Origin: Candidatus Enterococcus huntleyi
Lineage (GTDB): Bacteria; Bacillota; Bacilli; Lactobacillales; Enterococcaceae
NCBI RefSeq assembly: GCF_009933175.1
Contig: NZ_MAEJ01000027.1
Location: forward strand, 62,001-126,000
Direction: 5' to 3'
DNA: 64,000 nt
Part shown: one piece after another, positions 28,225-37,175 of the stretch
How the letters are laid out: each line of letters starts with the position of its first letter
Position numbering within the stretch: the first letter of the stretch is position 1
Position numbers and translations under genes: made by a program
Notes under the pieces: model-generated
Database searches by the model: none
Seen by the model: only the letters and a program-made list of their open reading frames with translations
Told to the model about the DNA's origin: nothing

Positions 28225-30495
28225 ATGGGACAATCAAAAAAGTCGAAAAAATTATCAGTATGCCTAGTTATCTGTATGGTTCTAATGGTGCTGATAGGTT
28301 GTAACAAAGGAACAGACAAAAAAGATGGAAAAGTGGCTACTGCATTGGAAATTACAAAGTCAGAAAAAATCGAACTAGGTGAGCCCTACGAGCTGGTCCA
28401 CGATATAAAAAAGCTGAAGGATGGGCGTATTCGGGTAGGGGTATCTGACAAAAATGGAACGAATAGTCGAATATTTGAATCGGAAGATAATGGCGAAAGT
28501 TGGGAGAAGCAAGATACGCTCAATGAGGCAGTTGAATCGACAGCTAACGATTATATCGAATTTTGGCTAGGAGATAACGGGGAAACCTTCATTAAGAAAA
28601 CGAAAGACGCAGCGAGTCGAGAAGAAACATTCAGCAAAGAAAGTACCTATTATATTAAATCTAGTGACAACAATATAGTGGAGCTTCCGATCGAATTGGC
28701 AGAAATTGTTGAAACGGAAGAAGAGCATAAAAATCATCAACCTGGTTCTGAACATGTGGCAGTAAATGCGCTAGCGAAAGTTGCTTTTCTATCGGAAAAC
28801 GAATTGCTTGCTACAGATTTGGGTAGCACGGGTTATTTGATTGATAGCCAAACAGGAAAAGTGAAACAGATCTATCAATTACCAAAAGAATTTGAGGGAG
28901 CAGACAGCTTGTTTGCTGATGAAGAGACTGTTTATTTTTATTCGAGTAGGGAATTTCTAGTTTATGATAAAAAATCGGGACAGTTAAATGAAGAAACGGC
29001 GATAGGTCAAACAATCGCTAAGACTTTAGAAGAAGCGGCGTCTGAGAATAAGACAATCGGCACGTCTGTTATGCAGGGTGAGAAGAGTGAAGAGCTTGAT
29101 TTTACCACTGGGCTAGGGGCCTATCGTTTTAACACAGAAACAAAGAAGGTCAATCAGCTAGTAGATTTGACGAAGAGTGATTTACGCTTAACAACAGATT
29201 ACGCAAGTTTGTTAACTGTCTTAGAGGATGATCGCTATCTGACAAGTATCACAAGCTCGGAGGATTTCAGTCAAGCAATCTATTTGAGCAAAAAACACAC
29301 TGGGGAAAAAGCAAAAGAACAGCAAGCCAAAACACAAACATTAACCATTTGGACATTAAGAGAATCAGATGATTTACCTTTATTGATTGATCGGTTTAAA
29401 GCTAAAAATCCTAATGTATCAATCGAAATTCAAGTTGGGATGGAAAACGATAGCGCGCAAACAGTCGCAGATGCCGTGAGTACATTAAATACGAAAATGC
29501 TTGCTAAAGAAGGACCGGATATCATTTTGGGAGATGGCTTACCGATTGATACATATAGCGAAAAAGGAATGTTGGTCAATCTGAAGGATTTCTACCAACA
29601 GTTGAGTCGTTCCAATAAATTATTCGAAAAAATTGCGACAACTTATCAAACGGAAAAAGGCTTGTATGCCATCCCGCAAGGTTTCTCATATATGAGCGTG
29701 ACGGCTGAAAAGGGGCTAACGGAGCAAGTCAAATCAGGGGAGTTGTTAGCTAATTATCTTAGGAATGAGCCGGTGGGTGTGGCAGTCGATGATGCCAACT
29801 CGTTGACCTCGCTACTTTATTATAGTGGGTTAACGGAATGGTTTGATGGTAAATCTGTTGATAAAGAGAAATTAAAACAGTTTTTCGAATTGCAAAAAGA
29901 ATTAGTAGAGAAAATAAATCCTTACGAACCGAATAAATTAAACTTTATGCAACAACCACCTGCGTTATATTCGGGGAACTTTCACTTCTTTGCAGAAGAA
30001 AATCCAACCGGAAAAGAGAGTAAGGTAGCGCTAGATTATATTGGCCTTTCCCATATTTTATACGCACTAAACTCGTTGACTCAACTGGGATATGAATCTC
30101 AATCATTTGGACAACAAGCGAAACAATATATACCAGCAGGGCTATTAAGCGTTAGTATTCATTCTGACAATCAAGAATTAGCGAAGAAATTCATCCAGTA
30201 TACTTTAGCTGACGATGGGCAAAGCATTGTCGGAATCCCCGTGAATCAGCTGCAGCTGGAAAAAGAATTTAAAGAGAGTGAAGGCCAAGGGATAGAAGGA
30301 ACTTCGCCACTAACGGATGAGGAATTTCAGCAAATTGTAAAATCTCTGGATGAATTAGATACGCCAATTAATCTAAATGGTGTGATCAGTGAAGCGGTGC
30401 TTACTCAGTTAGAAGCCTATGTGATCAATGGTGAAGATATCGACACCGCCGTGAGTAATGCAGCGAAGAAGATTGAGCTATATCTAGCAGAATAA
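28225..30495 (+). CDS. Lipoprotein joining a BNR-propeller-like domain to a solute-binding domain
   Basis: About 756 residues, roughly twice a normal solute-binding protein. Signal peptide with lipobox VLIGC (Cys about 26). The N-terminal ~340 residues contain beta-strand repeats including an Asp-box, SEDNGESWEK (S-x-D-x-G-x-S-W), as in BNR/sialidase propellers. From about residue 371 (TLTIWTLRESDDLP) it is a typical family-1 extracellular solute-binding domain with GPDIILGDGLP and LYAIPQGFSYM. The ATG at 28225 is preceded by a purine-rich site and gives a proper signal peptide. First gene of a tightly packed seven-gene operon. Ligand unknown. Confidence 0.8.
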   Translation: MGQSKKSKKLSVCLVICMVLMVLIGCNKGTDKKDGKVATALEITKSEKIELGEPYELVHDIKKLKDGRIRVGVSDKNGTNSRIFESEDNGESWEKQDTLNEAVESTANDYIEFWLGDNGETFIKKTKDAASREETFSKESTYYIKSSDNNIVELPIELAEIVETEEEHKNHQPGSEHVAVNALAKVAFLSENELLATDLGSTGYLIDSQTGKVKQIYQLPKEFEGADSLFADEETVYFYSSREFLVYDKKSGQLNEETAIGQTIAKTLEEAASENKTIGTSVMQGEKSEELDFTTGLGAYRFNTETKKVNQLVDLTKSDLRLTTDYASLLTVLEDDRYLTSITSSEDFSQAIYLSKKHTGEKAKEQQAKTQTLTIWTLRESDDLPLLIDRFKAKNPNVSIEIQVGMENDSAQTVADAVSTLNTKMLAKEGPDIILGDGLPIDTYSEKGMLVNLKDFYQQLSRSNKLFEKIATTYQTEKGLYAIPQGFSYMSVTAEKGLTEQVKSGELLANYLRNEPVGVAVDDANSLTSLLYYSGLTEWFDGKSVDKEKLKQFFELQKELVEKINPYEPNKLNFMQQPPALYSGNFHFFAEENPTGKESKVALDYIGLSHILYALNSLTQLGYESQSFGQQAKQYIPAGLLSVSIHSDNQELAKKFIQYTLADDGQSIVGIPVNQLQLEKEFKESEGQGIEGTSPLTDEEFQQIVKSLDELDTPINLNGVISEAVLTQLEAYVINGEDIDTAVSNAAKKIELYLAE

Positions 30496-30517
30496 AACGA
30501 AATGGAGGGAAAAGTGC

Positions 30518-31378
30518 ATGAAAGAAAAACTACGGCTTATTTATCAACAAAATAAGGGACTCACCTTCATACTTCCTAGTTTGATGGGAGTCTCGCTCTT
30601 CTTCCTTTTCCCTTATCTGAATGTCTTAATCCAGTCATTTATGTCACCTATGGAAAACGAAGGGGTCAGTTTGCGGAATTACCAACAAGTTATTGATAAT
30701 CAGGCTTTTCGCTTAGCTGCCAGTAATACGATAAAGTTTGTGGGGGTCTGTCTGCCAATCCTCTTGAGCCTTTCTCTCGTGTTTGCCTTAATGTTAAGGC
30801 GGAGTAGTCGTGTGACCCATTGGTTGAAGACGGGTTTTCTCTTTCCAATGGTCATTCCGGTAGCGTCGATTGCTTTTTTCTGGCGCCTGGTGTTCGAAAA
30901 ACAGGGTTTATTAAATCTATTAGTGAGCACGATTGGCCTCACACCTATGGATTGGATGAACACCAAAGAAGCTTTTTGGCTATTGGTTTTCACCTATGTT
31001 TGGAAAAATTTAGGCTACAATTTGATTTTATGGCTAGCAGGTCTTTCAGGGATTTCGGAATCGATTTATGAAGCTGCCCAGGTCGATGGGGCGAATCAAT
31101 GGATGATATTTTGGCGAATCACTGTCCCGAATCTGTTGCCGACGTTCTTTATCACAACCGTCCTTTCTACGCTCAACACCTTTAAAATTTTCCGAGAGGC
31201 CTACTTAGTTGCCGGAGAGTATCCGCATCAGAGTATGTATCTAATTCAACATGTGTTTAATAACTGGTTTCGGGAAATGGATATCAGTAAGATGGCAGCT
31301 GGTAGTGTGCTGAATACTGGGGTGATTATGGGATTGATTCTACTATTACAAAGGAAATGGGGTGCGATGGATGAGTAA
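30518..31378 (+). CDS. Sugar-type ABC importer permease (MalF/UgpA-like)
   Basis: A 286-residue permease with six helices and the EAA loop EAAQVDGANQWMIFWRITVP, which docks the ATPase. GGAGGG precedes the ATG. Its stop overlaps the next permease start by 8 bp. No ATPase gene is in the operon, so it must borrow one (MsmX/MsmK type) or has lost ATP-driven transport. Confidence 0.88.
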   Translation: MKEKLRLIYQQNKGLTFILPSLMGVSLFFLFPYLNVLIQSFMSPMENEGVSLRNYQQVIDNQAFRLAASNTIKFVGVCLPILLSLSLVFALMLRRSSRVTHWLKTGFLFPMVIPVASIAFFWRLVFEKQGLLNLLVSTIGLTPMDWMNTKEAFWLLVFTYVWKNLGYNLILWLAGLSGISESIYEAAQVDGANQWMIFWRITVPNLLPTFFITTVLSTLNTFKIFREAYLVAGEYPHQSMYLIQHVFNNWFREMDISKMAAGSVLNTGVIMGLILLLQRKWGAMDE

Positions 31379-32213
31379 GTATAACATACGCTTAGCTTTT
31401 TTATGTGTGGTGGCGCTAGTGGTCTGCTACCCATTTATTTTCTTGACCATTGGCTCATTTATGGGTAGTGACGAGCTGAGAAATAATTTGGGCGGTGTGC
31501 TGGATAAGGGGACTAATTATGTCACCTGGTCTTGGCTGCCCATGTATCCAACGCTGTCGTCTTATGTCAAAGTTTTGCTAGATACACCGGCTTTTTTTAT
31601 GATGTTTTGGAATTCAGTGAAGATTAGCTTGGGTGTCCTGGCGGGTCAATTTATGATTGCCACGCCGTGTGCTTGGGGATTTGCTCAGGGGAAATTTAAA
31701 GGAAAACGAGGGCTGTTTTTCATCTATATTGTGTTAATGTTGATGCCCTTTCAGGTCTTGATGTTACCAGAATATTTGATGTTGAAAAATTTGAATCTGA
31801 TTGATACCTTAGGGGCAGTAATTTTACCGAATATCTTTAGTACTTTCCCCGTTTTTATTATGGTTTATTTTTTTAAGGCAGTGCCGCGGATTACATTAGA
31901 GGCCGCGCGGATAGATGGTGCGAGCGAATGGCGTATCTTTTTTCAAATTGGGATCCCTCTGGGAAAGTCTGGGATTATTTCGGCGCTTCTTCTGACATTC
32001 TTTGAAAATTGGAATCTAATCGAGCAACCGATGCTATTTCTAGAGGATAAACAGAAGTGGCCCTTATCGCTACAATTACCGAATATTAGTCTGGAAAAGG
32101 CGGATGTAGCCATTGTGTCTTCCATGGTGGCGATGATTTTACCTATTTTATTATTTTTAACGTTTCAAAAAGAGTTAGAGGAAGGAATTGCCGTTTCGGC
32201 ATCAAAGGAATAA
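31371..32213 (+). CDS. Sugar-type ABC importer permease (MalG/UgpE-like)
   Basis: A 280-residue permease with six helices and the EAA loop EAARIDGASEWRIFFQIGIP. The ATG at 31371 overlaps the end of the first permease. Forms the heterodimer with it. The HlyD-type gene starts 3 nt after the stop, so an importer core and an export-type adaptor are in one transcript. Confidence 0.88.
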   Translation: MSKYNIRLAFLCVVALVVCYPFIFLTIGSFMGSDELRNNLGGVLDKGTNYVTWSWLPMYPTLSSYVKVLLDTPAFFMMFWNSVKISLGVLAGQFMIATPCAWGFAQGKFKGKRGLFFIYIVLMLMPFQVLMLPEYLMLKNLNLIDTLGAVILPNIFSTFPVFIMVYFFKAVPRITLEAARIDGASEWRIFFQIGIPLGKSGIISALLLTFFENWNLIEQPMLFLEDKQKWPLSLQLPNISLEKADVAIVSSMVAMILPILLFLTFQKELEEGIAVSASKE

Positions 32214-32216
32214 GTG

Positions 32217-33551
32217 ATGAAGAAAAAAGGATTGAAAATCATTGGTTATTTTTTACTAGCTATGTTGGTGCTAACTTTATTGTCACGACTGGTGACGAGC
32301 GCCCTAACGCCTAAAGTTAAGGTCGGGAAAGTTACGGAACAATTCATTACCCATCAACCGGTAGCTGAAGGCTTAGTTACCTACAAACAGCAGCAGTCTC
32401 TCACGATGGTTTCAGAGCTTTTCGTAGATAGCGTAGATGTAGTAGAAGGACAACAAGTAAAAAAAGGCCAATTATTATATCGTTTAAACCGCCAAAAAAT
32501 CGATGAAAAGGTACAGGCTATAGAAGGCGAGATTGCTAAGCTTCAGCTACAAAATACGCAGTCAGCCAATGAACGTGCGGTGGAAGCTGATAAACAACAA
32601 CGAGCGATTCAGCGAGCAGCACAAGCCCATGACGAAGCCATTCGTTATGGCAATCAAGTCATTCAGCAGGCACAAGAGGAATTACAAGATTCGCAAAATC
32701 AGTTAAAAGCACTAGATAAAAATAAAGAAAGCTACGAGGAAGAAAAGAAACAGCTAGAGGCGGCTGTGACCGAGAAACGTAAAGCTTATGACGAAGCGAT
32801 TATTAATAAAGATAAGGAGGTCAATGAAGCGCGTCGCAGGATGGAAGAGACGCAAGATCCTGTCAGTGAGGGGACGAGTATTGAGCAAAACCAACAGGAT
32901 ATTGACCAAAAGCAAAGAGAACTAAACCAGTTGAAGCGGCTACAAACCGCGAACGGGGAAATTAAAGCGAGTTTGGCTGGATTAGTCACCCATATTGGGA
33001 TTAAAGCTGGCGGGTTAACGACGGGAGAGGCACCTCTATTATTGGCTGATCCTCGTGCTGGCTTGCGACTTCAGCTATCTTTTCTAAAGGAAGAACAAAA
33101 ATATCTAACTCTAGGGACTGAGGTTCGTCTTGCTCGAGTGGTGGGGAATGAAGAGGGCAAAGAAAAACTTGCGAATCAGAAAATCACGTCCATTACAGAA
33201 GATAAGGAGGATCCAAGCCTTTTAAATGTGTTAGTTGATCTGCCCGCAGAGGGGATTGCCATTGGTGAAACAGTAAAGGCGGAAATTAATGTGCCTGCCA
33301 CCAAATACCAAGAATGCATTCCAATCGAAGCTTTGAAGATGGAATCTGGAAATGCCTATTATGTTTATAGCCTAGCGACTAAGGATACTGTGTTGGGTAA
33401 GGAGAAAGTGCTTGAAAAAATCAAAGTTGAATTGCTGGATAAAAATACTCAGTTTGCCGCTGTGACGGGAATTAATCATGGAAAAGAAGTGGTTGTAAGC
33501 ACTGATAAAGAAATTGGGAAAGGAACAACGGTACGTGTCAATGAAGAGTAA
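32217..33551 (+). CDS. HlyD/RND-type membrane-fusion adaptor
   Basis: About 444 residues: N-terminal anchor helix (7-27), a lipoyl/barrel half (QSLTMVSELFVDSVDVVEGQ), a long coiled coil rich in Gln, Glu and Lys (about 85-235), then the second lipoyl half (KASLAGLVTHIGIKAGGL) and beta-barrel domain. Such adaptors in Gram-positives normally serve MacB-type ABC exporters (YknX-like). No exporter ATPase is present. AAAGGA lies 7 nt before the ATG; a GTG one codon earlier is possible. Confidence 0.85.
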   Translation: MKKKGLKIIGYFLLAMLVLTLLSRLVTSALTPKVKVGKVTEQFITHQPVAEGLVTYKQQQSLTMVSELFVDSVDVVEGQQVKKGQLLYRLNRQKIDEKVQAIEGEIAKLQLQNTQSANERAVEADKQQRAIQRAAQAHDEAIRYGNQVIQQAQEELQDSQNQLKALDKNKESYEEEKKQLEAAVTEKRKAYDEAIINKDKEVNEARRRMEETQDPVSEGTSIEQNQQDIDQKQRELNQLKRLQTANGEIKASLAGLVTHIGIKAGGLTTGEAPLLLADPRAGLRLQLSFLKEEQKYLTLGTEVRLARVVGNEEGKEKLANQKITSITEDKEDPSLLNVLVDLPAEGIAIGETVKAEINVPATKYQECIPIEALKMESGNAYYVYSLATKDTVLGKEKVLEKIKVELLDKNTQFAAVTGINHGKEVVVSTDKEIGKGTTVRVNEE

Positions 33552-34581
33552 ACGAGCCAATCTTCATTTATTCAAAGGCTGTTTGTTGCTACTTTTCCTA
33601 GTTGGTCTAGTTTATAATTTGCTGACGATTCACAAGCTAGCAGAGTTCTCGTCTTTTGTTCAATTTTCAATCGAAAATCAAGATAGCCAATTGGATGGTA
33701 AACGTGCGCATGAGTTATTGCAAAAAAACGAGACATTAACCGAAGGCTTCTCGATGGTTATTTGGGGTAGAAAAGGGGAGGAATCTCTAGTAGCGAAAGA
33801 GCTAGGAAATTCAGCAGAAACGCAAGTGTTTGCCTTACAGGGAAATAGTCAGATACTCTTTCCAAACAGTCCGGGACTTCTGCCAGATAATCAAAAGGAA
33901 TGTTTGATTAGCTCGGCCTTAGCCACCAAACTTTTTGGTAGCACCCAAGTGAAGGGACTAGCACTCATTTATCAAAAGAAAACTTACCAGGTATTGGCGG
34001 TAGTTCCTAGCTCGCACTCCTTCTTTGTTTACGAAGCAAGGAATAAAGAAGTAACCGGACTTAATCGATTGACTTTATTAAGTAAAGAGCATACCAACAA
34101 GCCTTTATTAAAAGAAACCTTGGGAGAACGGCTAGGTGTCACGGGACAAGTGTTAGATTATGATATTTATCGGATATTCTTGCTGTTCGTAAACACCCTC
34201 TTGTTATTTTTTATGGTGGCTGTGTCCACTTGGCAGTTATTTTTCGCTACGAAGAGTATTTTTCAGCAAAGAAAACTAACTAAAGAATGGTCGCTACGTT
34301 GTTTATTTTGGTTGTTACTTTTGGTTGTCTGTTACTTTTTAGTCAAGAAAACACAAATCTCTAGTGAGTATCTACCTACTAAAATGTCTGATTTTGCTTT
34401 TTTTGAGTCTCTCGGAAAGCGAATGATTGATAACAGTCGATTACTTTTACAAAGTGCAAAATATCCAGGAGAGTTTCACTACATAGAAGGCTTGTTGAAA
34501 ACAGTCGTTGTCACAGGGGCATTGCTTATAGTAAGCTTAATTCATACGCTAAAAAAGTGGCTAATTAAATTAATTAAATGA
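33541..34581 (+). CDS. Membrane protein with MacB-periplasmic-core-like domain
   Basis: About 346 residues. An N-terminal helix (about 9-28) is followed by a large extracytoplasmic domain in which CLISSALATKLFGSTQVKG and YQVLAVVPSSHSF match the MacB periplasmic core pattern (S..LA..LFG...G ... Y.V.GV.P). Three further helices lie at about 208-228, 255-272 and 320-340. It lacks a recognisable FtsX domain, so it is not a standard MacB permease. It overlaps the adaptor gene by 11 bp. With the adaptor it probably forms an extracytoplasmic complex of unknown purpose. Confidence 0.6.
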   Translation: MKSKRANLHLFKGCLLLLFLVGLVYNLLTIHKLAEFSSFVQFSIENQDSQLDGKRAHELLQKNETLTEGFSMVIWGRKGEESLVAKELGNSAETQVFALQGNSQILFPNSPGLLPDNQKECLISSALATKLFGSTQVKGLALIYQKKTYQVLAVVPSSHSFFVYEARNKEVTGLNRLTLLSKEHTNKPLLKETLGERLGVTGQVLDYDIYRIFLLFVNTLLLFFMVAVSTWQLFFATKSIFQQRKLTKEWSLRCLFWLLLLVVCYFLVKKTQISSEYLPTKMSDFAFFESLGKRMIDNSRLLLQSAKYPGEFHYIEGLLKTVVVTGALLIVSLIHTLKKWLIKLIK

Positions 34582-34600
34582 CAGAAGCGAGGAAAGAATA

Positions 34601-35260
34601 ATGCAGACGATCCTATTAGTGGAAGATGATTATAGTATCCGCCAATCCATTAAGAGCGGCTTAGAGGAAGAGGGGTATAAAATTATTGAAGCCGAAGATG
34701 GAGAAGAAGCGATAACACTTTTTTCTCAGAATGAGATCCATTTGGTGCTACTTGATATTATGTTACCTAAGCTTCGAGGCGAGGCCGTTTTGAAAACAAT
34801 TCGTCAAACCAGTGAAGTACCAGTTCTGATTATTAGTGCCTTAAATGATGAGCTAATTCAAGTAGAGACTTTTAAGAATCGGGTGGATGACTATGTAGTG
34901 AAGCCTTTTTCACTGAATATCTTGTCCTATAAAATTAAATCTCTCTTAAGGCGAGTGTATGGGGAAGAGGCAGGAAAAGTGGTGTATAAACACTTGACCT
35001 TGATTCCAAAAAATTACGAAGCCTACCTTGCTGGGGAACCGCTGCAACTATCGGCTAAGGATTTCGATATTTTACAAGTTATGTTATCTAACCAAGGTCG
35101 GGTCTATGAACGAGAGGAATTGATTACCTTGGTTTGGGGATATGAATACTATGGCGATATCCGTAATATTGATGTGCATATCAAAAATATCCGGAAGAAG
35201 ACCTGGTCGGATTTAATTCGTACCGTTAAAGGAGTGGGCTATAAAATTGAAAAAGCTTAA
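34601..35260 (+). CDS. OmpR-family response regulator
   Basis: A 219-residue protein. Receiver domain with ILLVEDD, phospho-acceptor Asp52 (LLDIMLP) and Lys in VVKPF; C-terminal winged helix (about 125-217) with ELITLVWGYEYYGDIRNIDVH and GVGYKIE. GAGGAAAG precedes the ATG. Overlaps the kinase gene by 14 bp. Probably controls this same operon, being its sixth gene. Confidence 0.93.
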   Translation: MQTILLVEDDYSIRQSIKSGLEEEGYKIIEAEDGEEAITLFSQNEIHLVLLDIMLPKLRGEAVLKTIRQTSEVPVLIISALNDELIQVETFKNRVDDYVVKPFSLNILSYKIKSLLRRVYGEEAGKVVYKHLTLIPKNYEAYLAGEPLQLSAKDFDILQVMLSNQGRVYEREELITLVWGYEYYGDIRNIDVHIKNIRKKTWSDLIRTVKGVGYKIEKA

Positions 35261-36647
35261 ACGCATTTTTAAGATACGTTCGCTCTTTGTGAAGACGTGG
35301 CTGATGACTTTGGCCGGGATCTTTCTAACGACAGGCTTGTTGTTTTTAATTGTCGGTTATTTTGCGGATTCATTGATTTACGATACGCAGGAAACGAATT
35401 TTGAGAAGGAGTCCACTAAGATTATCTCGCTCATCAAAAAGGATGACCCAAAAGCATTAGATCGGTATGTGGCACAGGGCTATACGATTCAGATTGATGA
35501 AAATACCTGGCAGGTTGGAACAACAAGGGAGCCTGTTCTTCCCAAAGAAGCGGAAGTTGAGCCATTCGAAGAGACAGAAGAAGTCGCAGAGTCTGGAACT
35601 ATTGTCACAACGAACACAAAAATGATAATAGATCCTAAAAAGAATTTTCGAAAGGATGCGAGTCTGGTGATTGATGGGAAGGATACGACCATTATCATCT
35701 ATTACCCAATCGCGTTGTCACAAAATGAAATTGTCGGTGTACTGCGATCAATTGCCCCTTACTTCGTCTTGATTACGTTAGTTGTTTCCAGTCTAATTGC
35801 CCTCGGATATGCGAAATATTTTACGAGAAAAATCAAAAAAATAAATACAATCGTGGAAGAAATGGCCGCTGAAACGTATCCTTTAAACCAGATAGAAAAG
35901 CAAGGCGATGAGCTACAAGCGCTGAATAATCACATCTACAAAATGTACGCCAAGCTTAGACAAACCATGCAGGATTTAGAAGATGAGGTTACGCATGTAA
36001 AAAAAGTGGAAGATAGCCGCCGTTTATTTATGAGTGGGATTACCCATGAGTTGAAAACGCCCATTATGAATATGCGATTGTCATTGAATAACATCTACGC
36101 AAAAGAAGGCAATCCTGAGAAACAGCAAGAACTACGGAAACAATTGGACTATTTAACCGGAATGAATCGTTTGGTAAGCGAACTCCTGGAGCTGAGTCGA
36201 GTGGATGAAGCTGTCACTAATGAGCAAGTGAGGATCGTGCCTGTACTGGAAGAAATTAGTGAGGTATATAGCGAAATGCTGGAGGATAAAAAACAAAATA
36301 TTCAGATGACCATCGATGATGACGCGATGATGACTATCCCCACGAATAAACTGAAGAAGTTATTTTCCAACTTGCTAGGAAATGCCATTAAGTATGCGCC
36401 AGAACAGAGTACGATTCAGATTAAAATATCTAAGAAATGTTTTGAGATTACTAATCAAATGGCTTCAAAACAGGACAATTTGAGTATCGAAGATTTGCAC
36501 AAACCCTTTGTAACTACTGATAAAATATCAGACTATCCTTCTCACGGACTAGGCTTGTATCTAGTAAAGTCGATGTTGCTATTTTACACCTATCAATCAA
36601 CGTGTGAGATGAAAGACGGAGCATTTATCTATCGGATATTTTTGTGA
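35247..36647 (+). CDS. HisKA-type sensor histidine kinase
   Basis: A 466-residue kinase. Two helices (about 14-40 and 170-193) bracket an extracytoplasmic sensor of about 130 residues rich in Glu. HisKA motif GITHELKTPIMNMR with the acceptor His (about 267), N box LFSNLLGNAIKYAP, and a short G region with PSHGLGLYLVKSML. Start is a TTG (35247) inside the end of the regulator gene. The sensor lies outside the cell, where it could read the state of the lipoprotein or adaptor complex encoded upstream. Confidence 0.92.
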   Translation: MKKLKRIFKIRSLFVKTWLMTLAGIFLTTGLLFLIVGYFADSLIYDTQETNFEKESTKIISLIKKDDPKALDRYVAQGYTIQIDENTWQVGTTREPVLPKEAEVEPFEETEEVAESGTIVTTNTKMIIDPKKNFRKDASLVIDGKDTTIIIYYPIALSQNEIVGVLRSIAPYFVLITLVVSSLIALGYAKYFTRKIKKINTIVEEMAAETYPLNQIEKQGDELQALNNHIYKMYAKLRQTMQDLEDEVTHVKKVEDSRRLFMSGITHELKTPIMNMRLSLNNIYAKEGNPEKQQELRKQLDYLTGMNRLVSELLELSRVDEAVTNEQVRIVPVLEEISEVYSEMLEDKKQNIQMTIDDDAMMTIPTNKLKKLFSNLLGNAIKYAPEQSTIQIKISKKCFEITNQMASKQDNLSIEDLHKPFVTTDKISDYPSHGLGLYLVKSMLLFYTYQSTCEMKDGAFIYRIFL

Positions 36648-36691
36648 CGGATGAGTAGATTGTTGGTTAGGGGTCGGAATAAAGTAAGTAG

Positions 36692-36725
36692 AGGAGCTGG
36701 TCATGAAGATTAGCTCTTCTTTTCT
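36692..36725 (+). terminator. Terminator after the seven-gene operon
   Basis: GAGGAGCT (36692-36699) pairs with AGCTCTTC (36713-36720), G-T pair included, followed by TTTTCT. Confidence 0.65.
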
Positions 36726-36846
36726 GTAAATAGAGTAGAGTGGGAGAAATATTCTGTAGTGGCGATGTTTTAGTGATTGAAAATAGTTGGCTTTTGGAGA
36801 AAATAGATAAACTACGTTAAGCTCGGTTTAACAGAGTAGGTGATTG

Positions 36847-36908
36847 AAATTATCATGTACTCTGTAAATTATCATCTATCAAGATAAATTCACTCATCAT
36901 GATAAATT
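36847..36908. repeat. Cluster of ATTATCAT motifs
   Basis: AAATTATCAT occurs at 36847-36856 and 36866-36875, and ATGATAAATT, nearly its inverse, at 36899-36908, with further TATCAAG/GATAAATT copies between and after. It looks like a multi-site operator in the gap between the kinase gene and copy D. No protein can be named for it. Confidence 0.4.
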
Positions 36909-36981
36909 GATTGTTGATTATCAAGAAGTGACGATTCTATAAGAAGATCAAAGATTCTTAAGTTTTATGGAGGAGTTGAAT

Positions 36982-37060
36982 GAAGACATAAACGGTGCAG
37001 AATAATCAAAATAGCGGTAAGACAAAGTTTAGTAGACCATTTCTTGGAGTAGTCTTTTTT
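36982..37060 (+). repeat. Copy D of the rpmE2 3'-end repeat (diverged)
   Basis: Matches copy A from AAGACA...AAACG through the core (36998-37031, centre TAGC) into an altered terminator (AGACCATTTCTT...AGTCTTTTTT). Both core arms are identical to the other three copies. It marks the right edge of the third segment. Confidence 0.82.
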
Positions 37061-37130
37061 CAGGTTAGTCATTCAAATAGCAGAAAAATCTACCTATATC
37101 TGACTACTTCGTGTATTGGTTAGTTAAAGG

Positions 37131-37139
37131 TGTTATACT
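37131..37139 (+). promoter_or_regulatory. Extended -10 promoter candidate for the ABC-3C operon
   Basis: TGTTATACT is a TGn-extended -10 (TATACT at 37134-37139) 37 nt before the first gene. No good -35 hexamer, which extended -10 promoters tolerate. Confidence 0.45.
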
Positions 37140-37175
37140 CAGTGCGGCTGCTATGAAGTGTGAAGGAGGGTATTC

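Noticed and set aside
19053-37060. Insertion sequence or integrative element with its own recombinase
   Set aside because: No transposase, integrase, relaxase or terminal inverted repeats of an IS were seen in the repeat-bounded segments, so only a repeat-flanked island is claimed.
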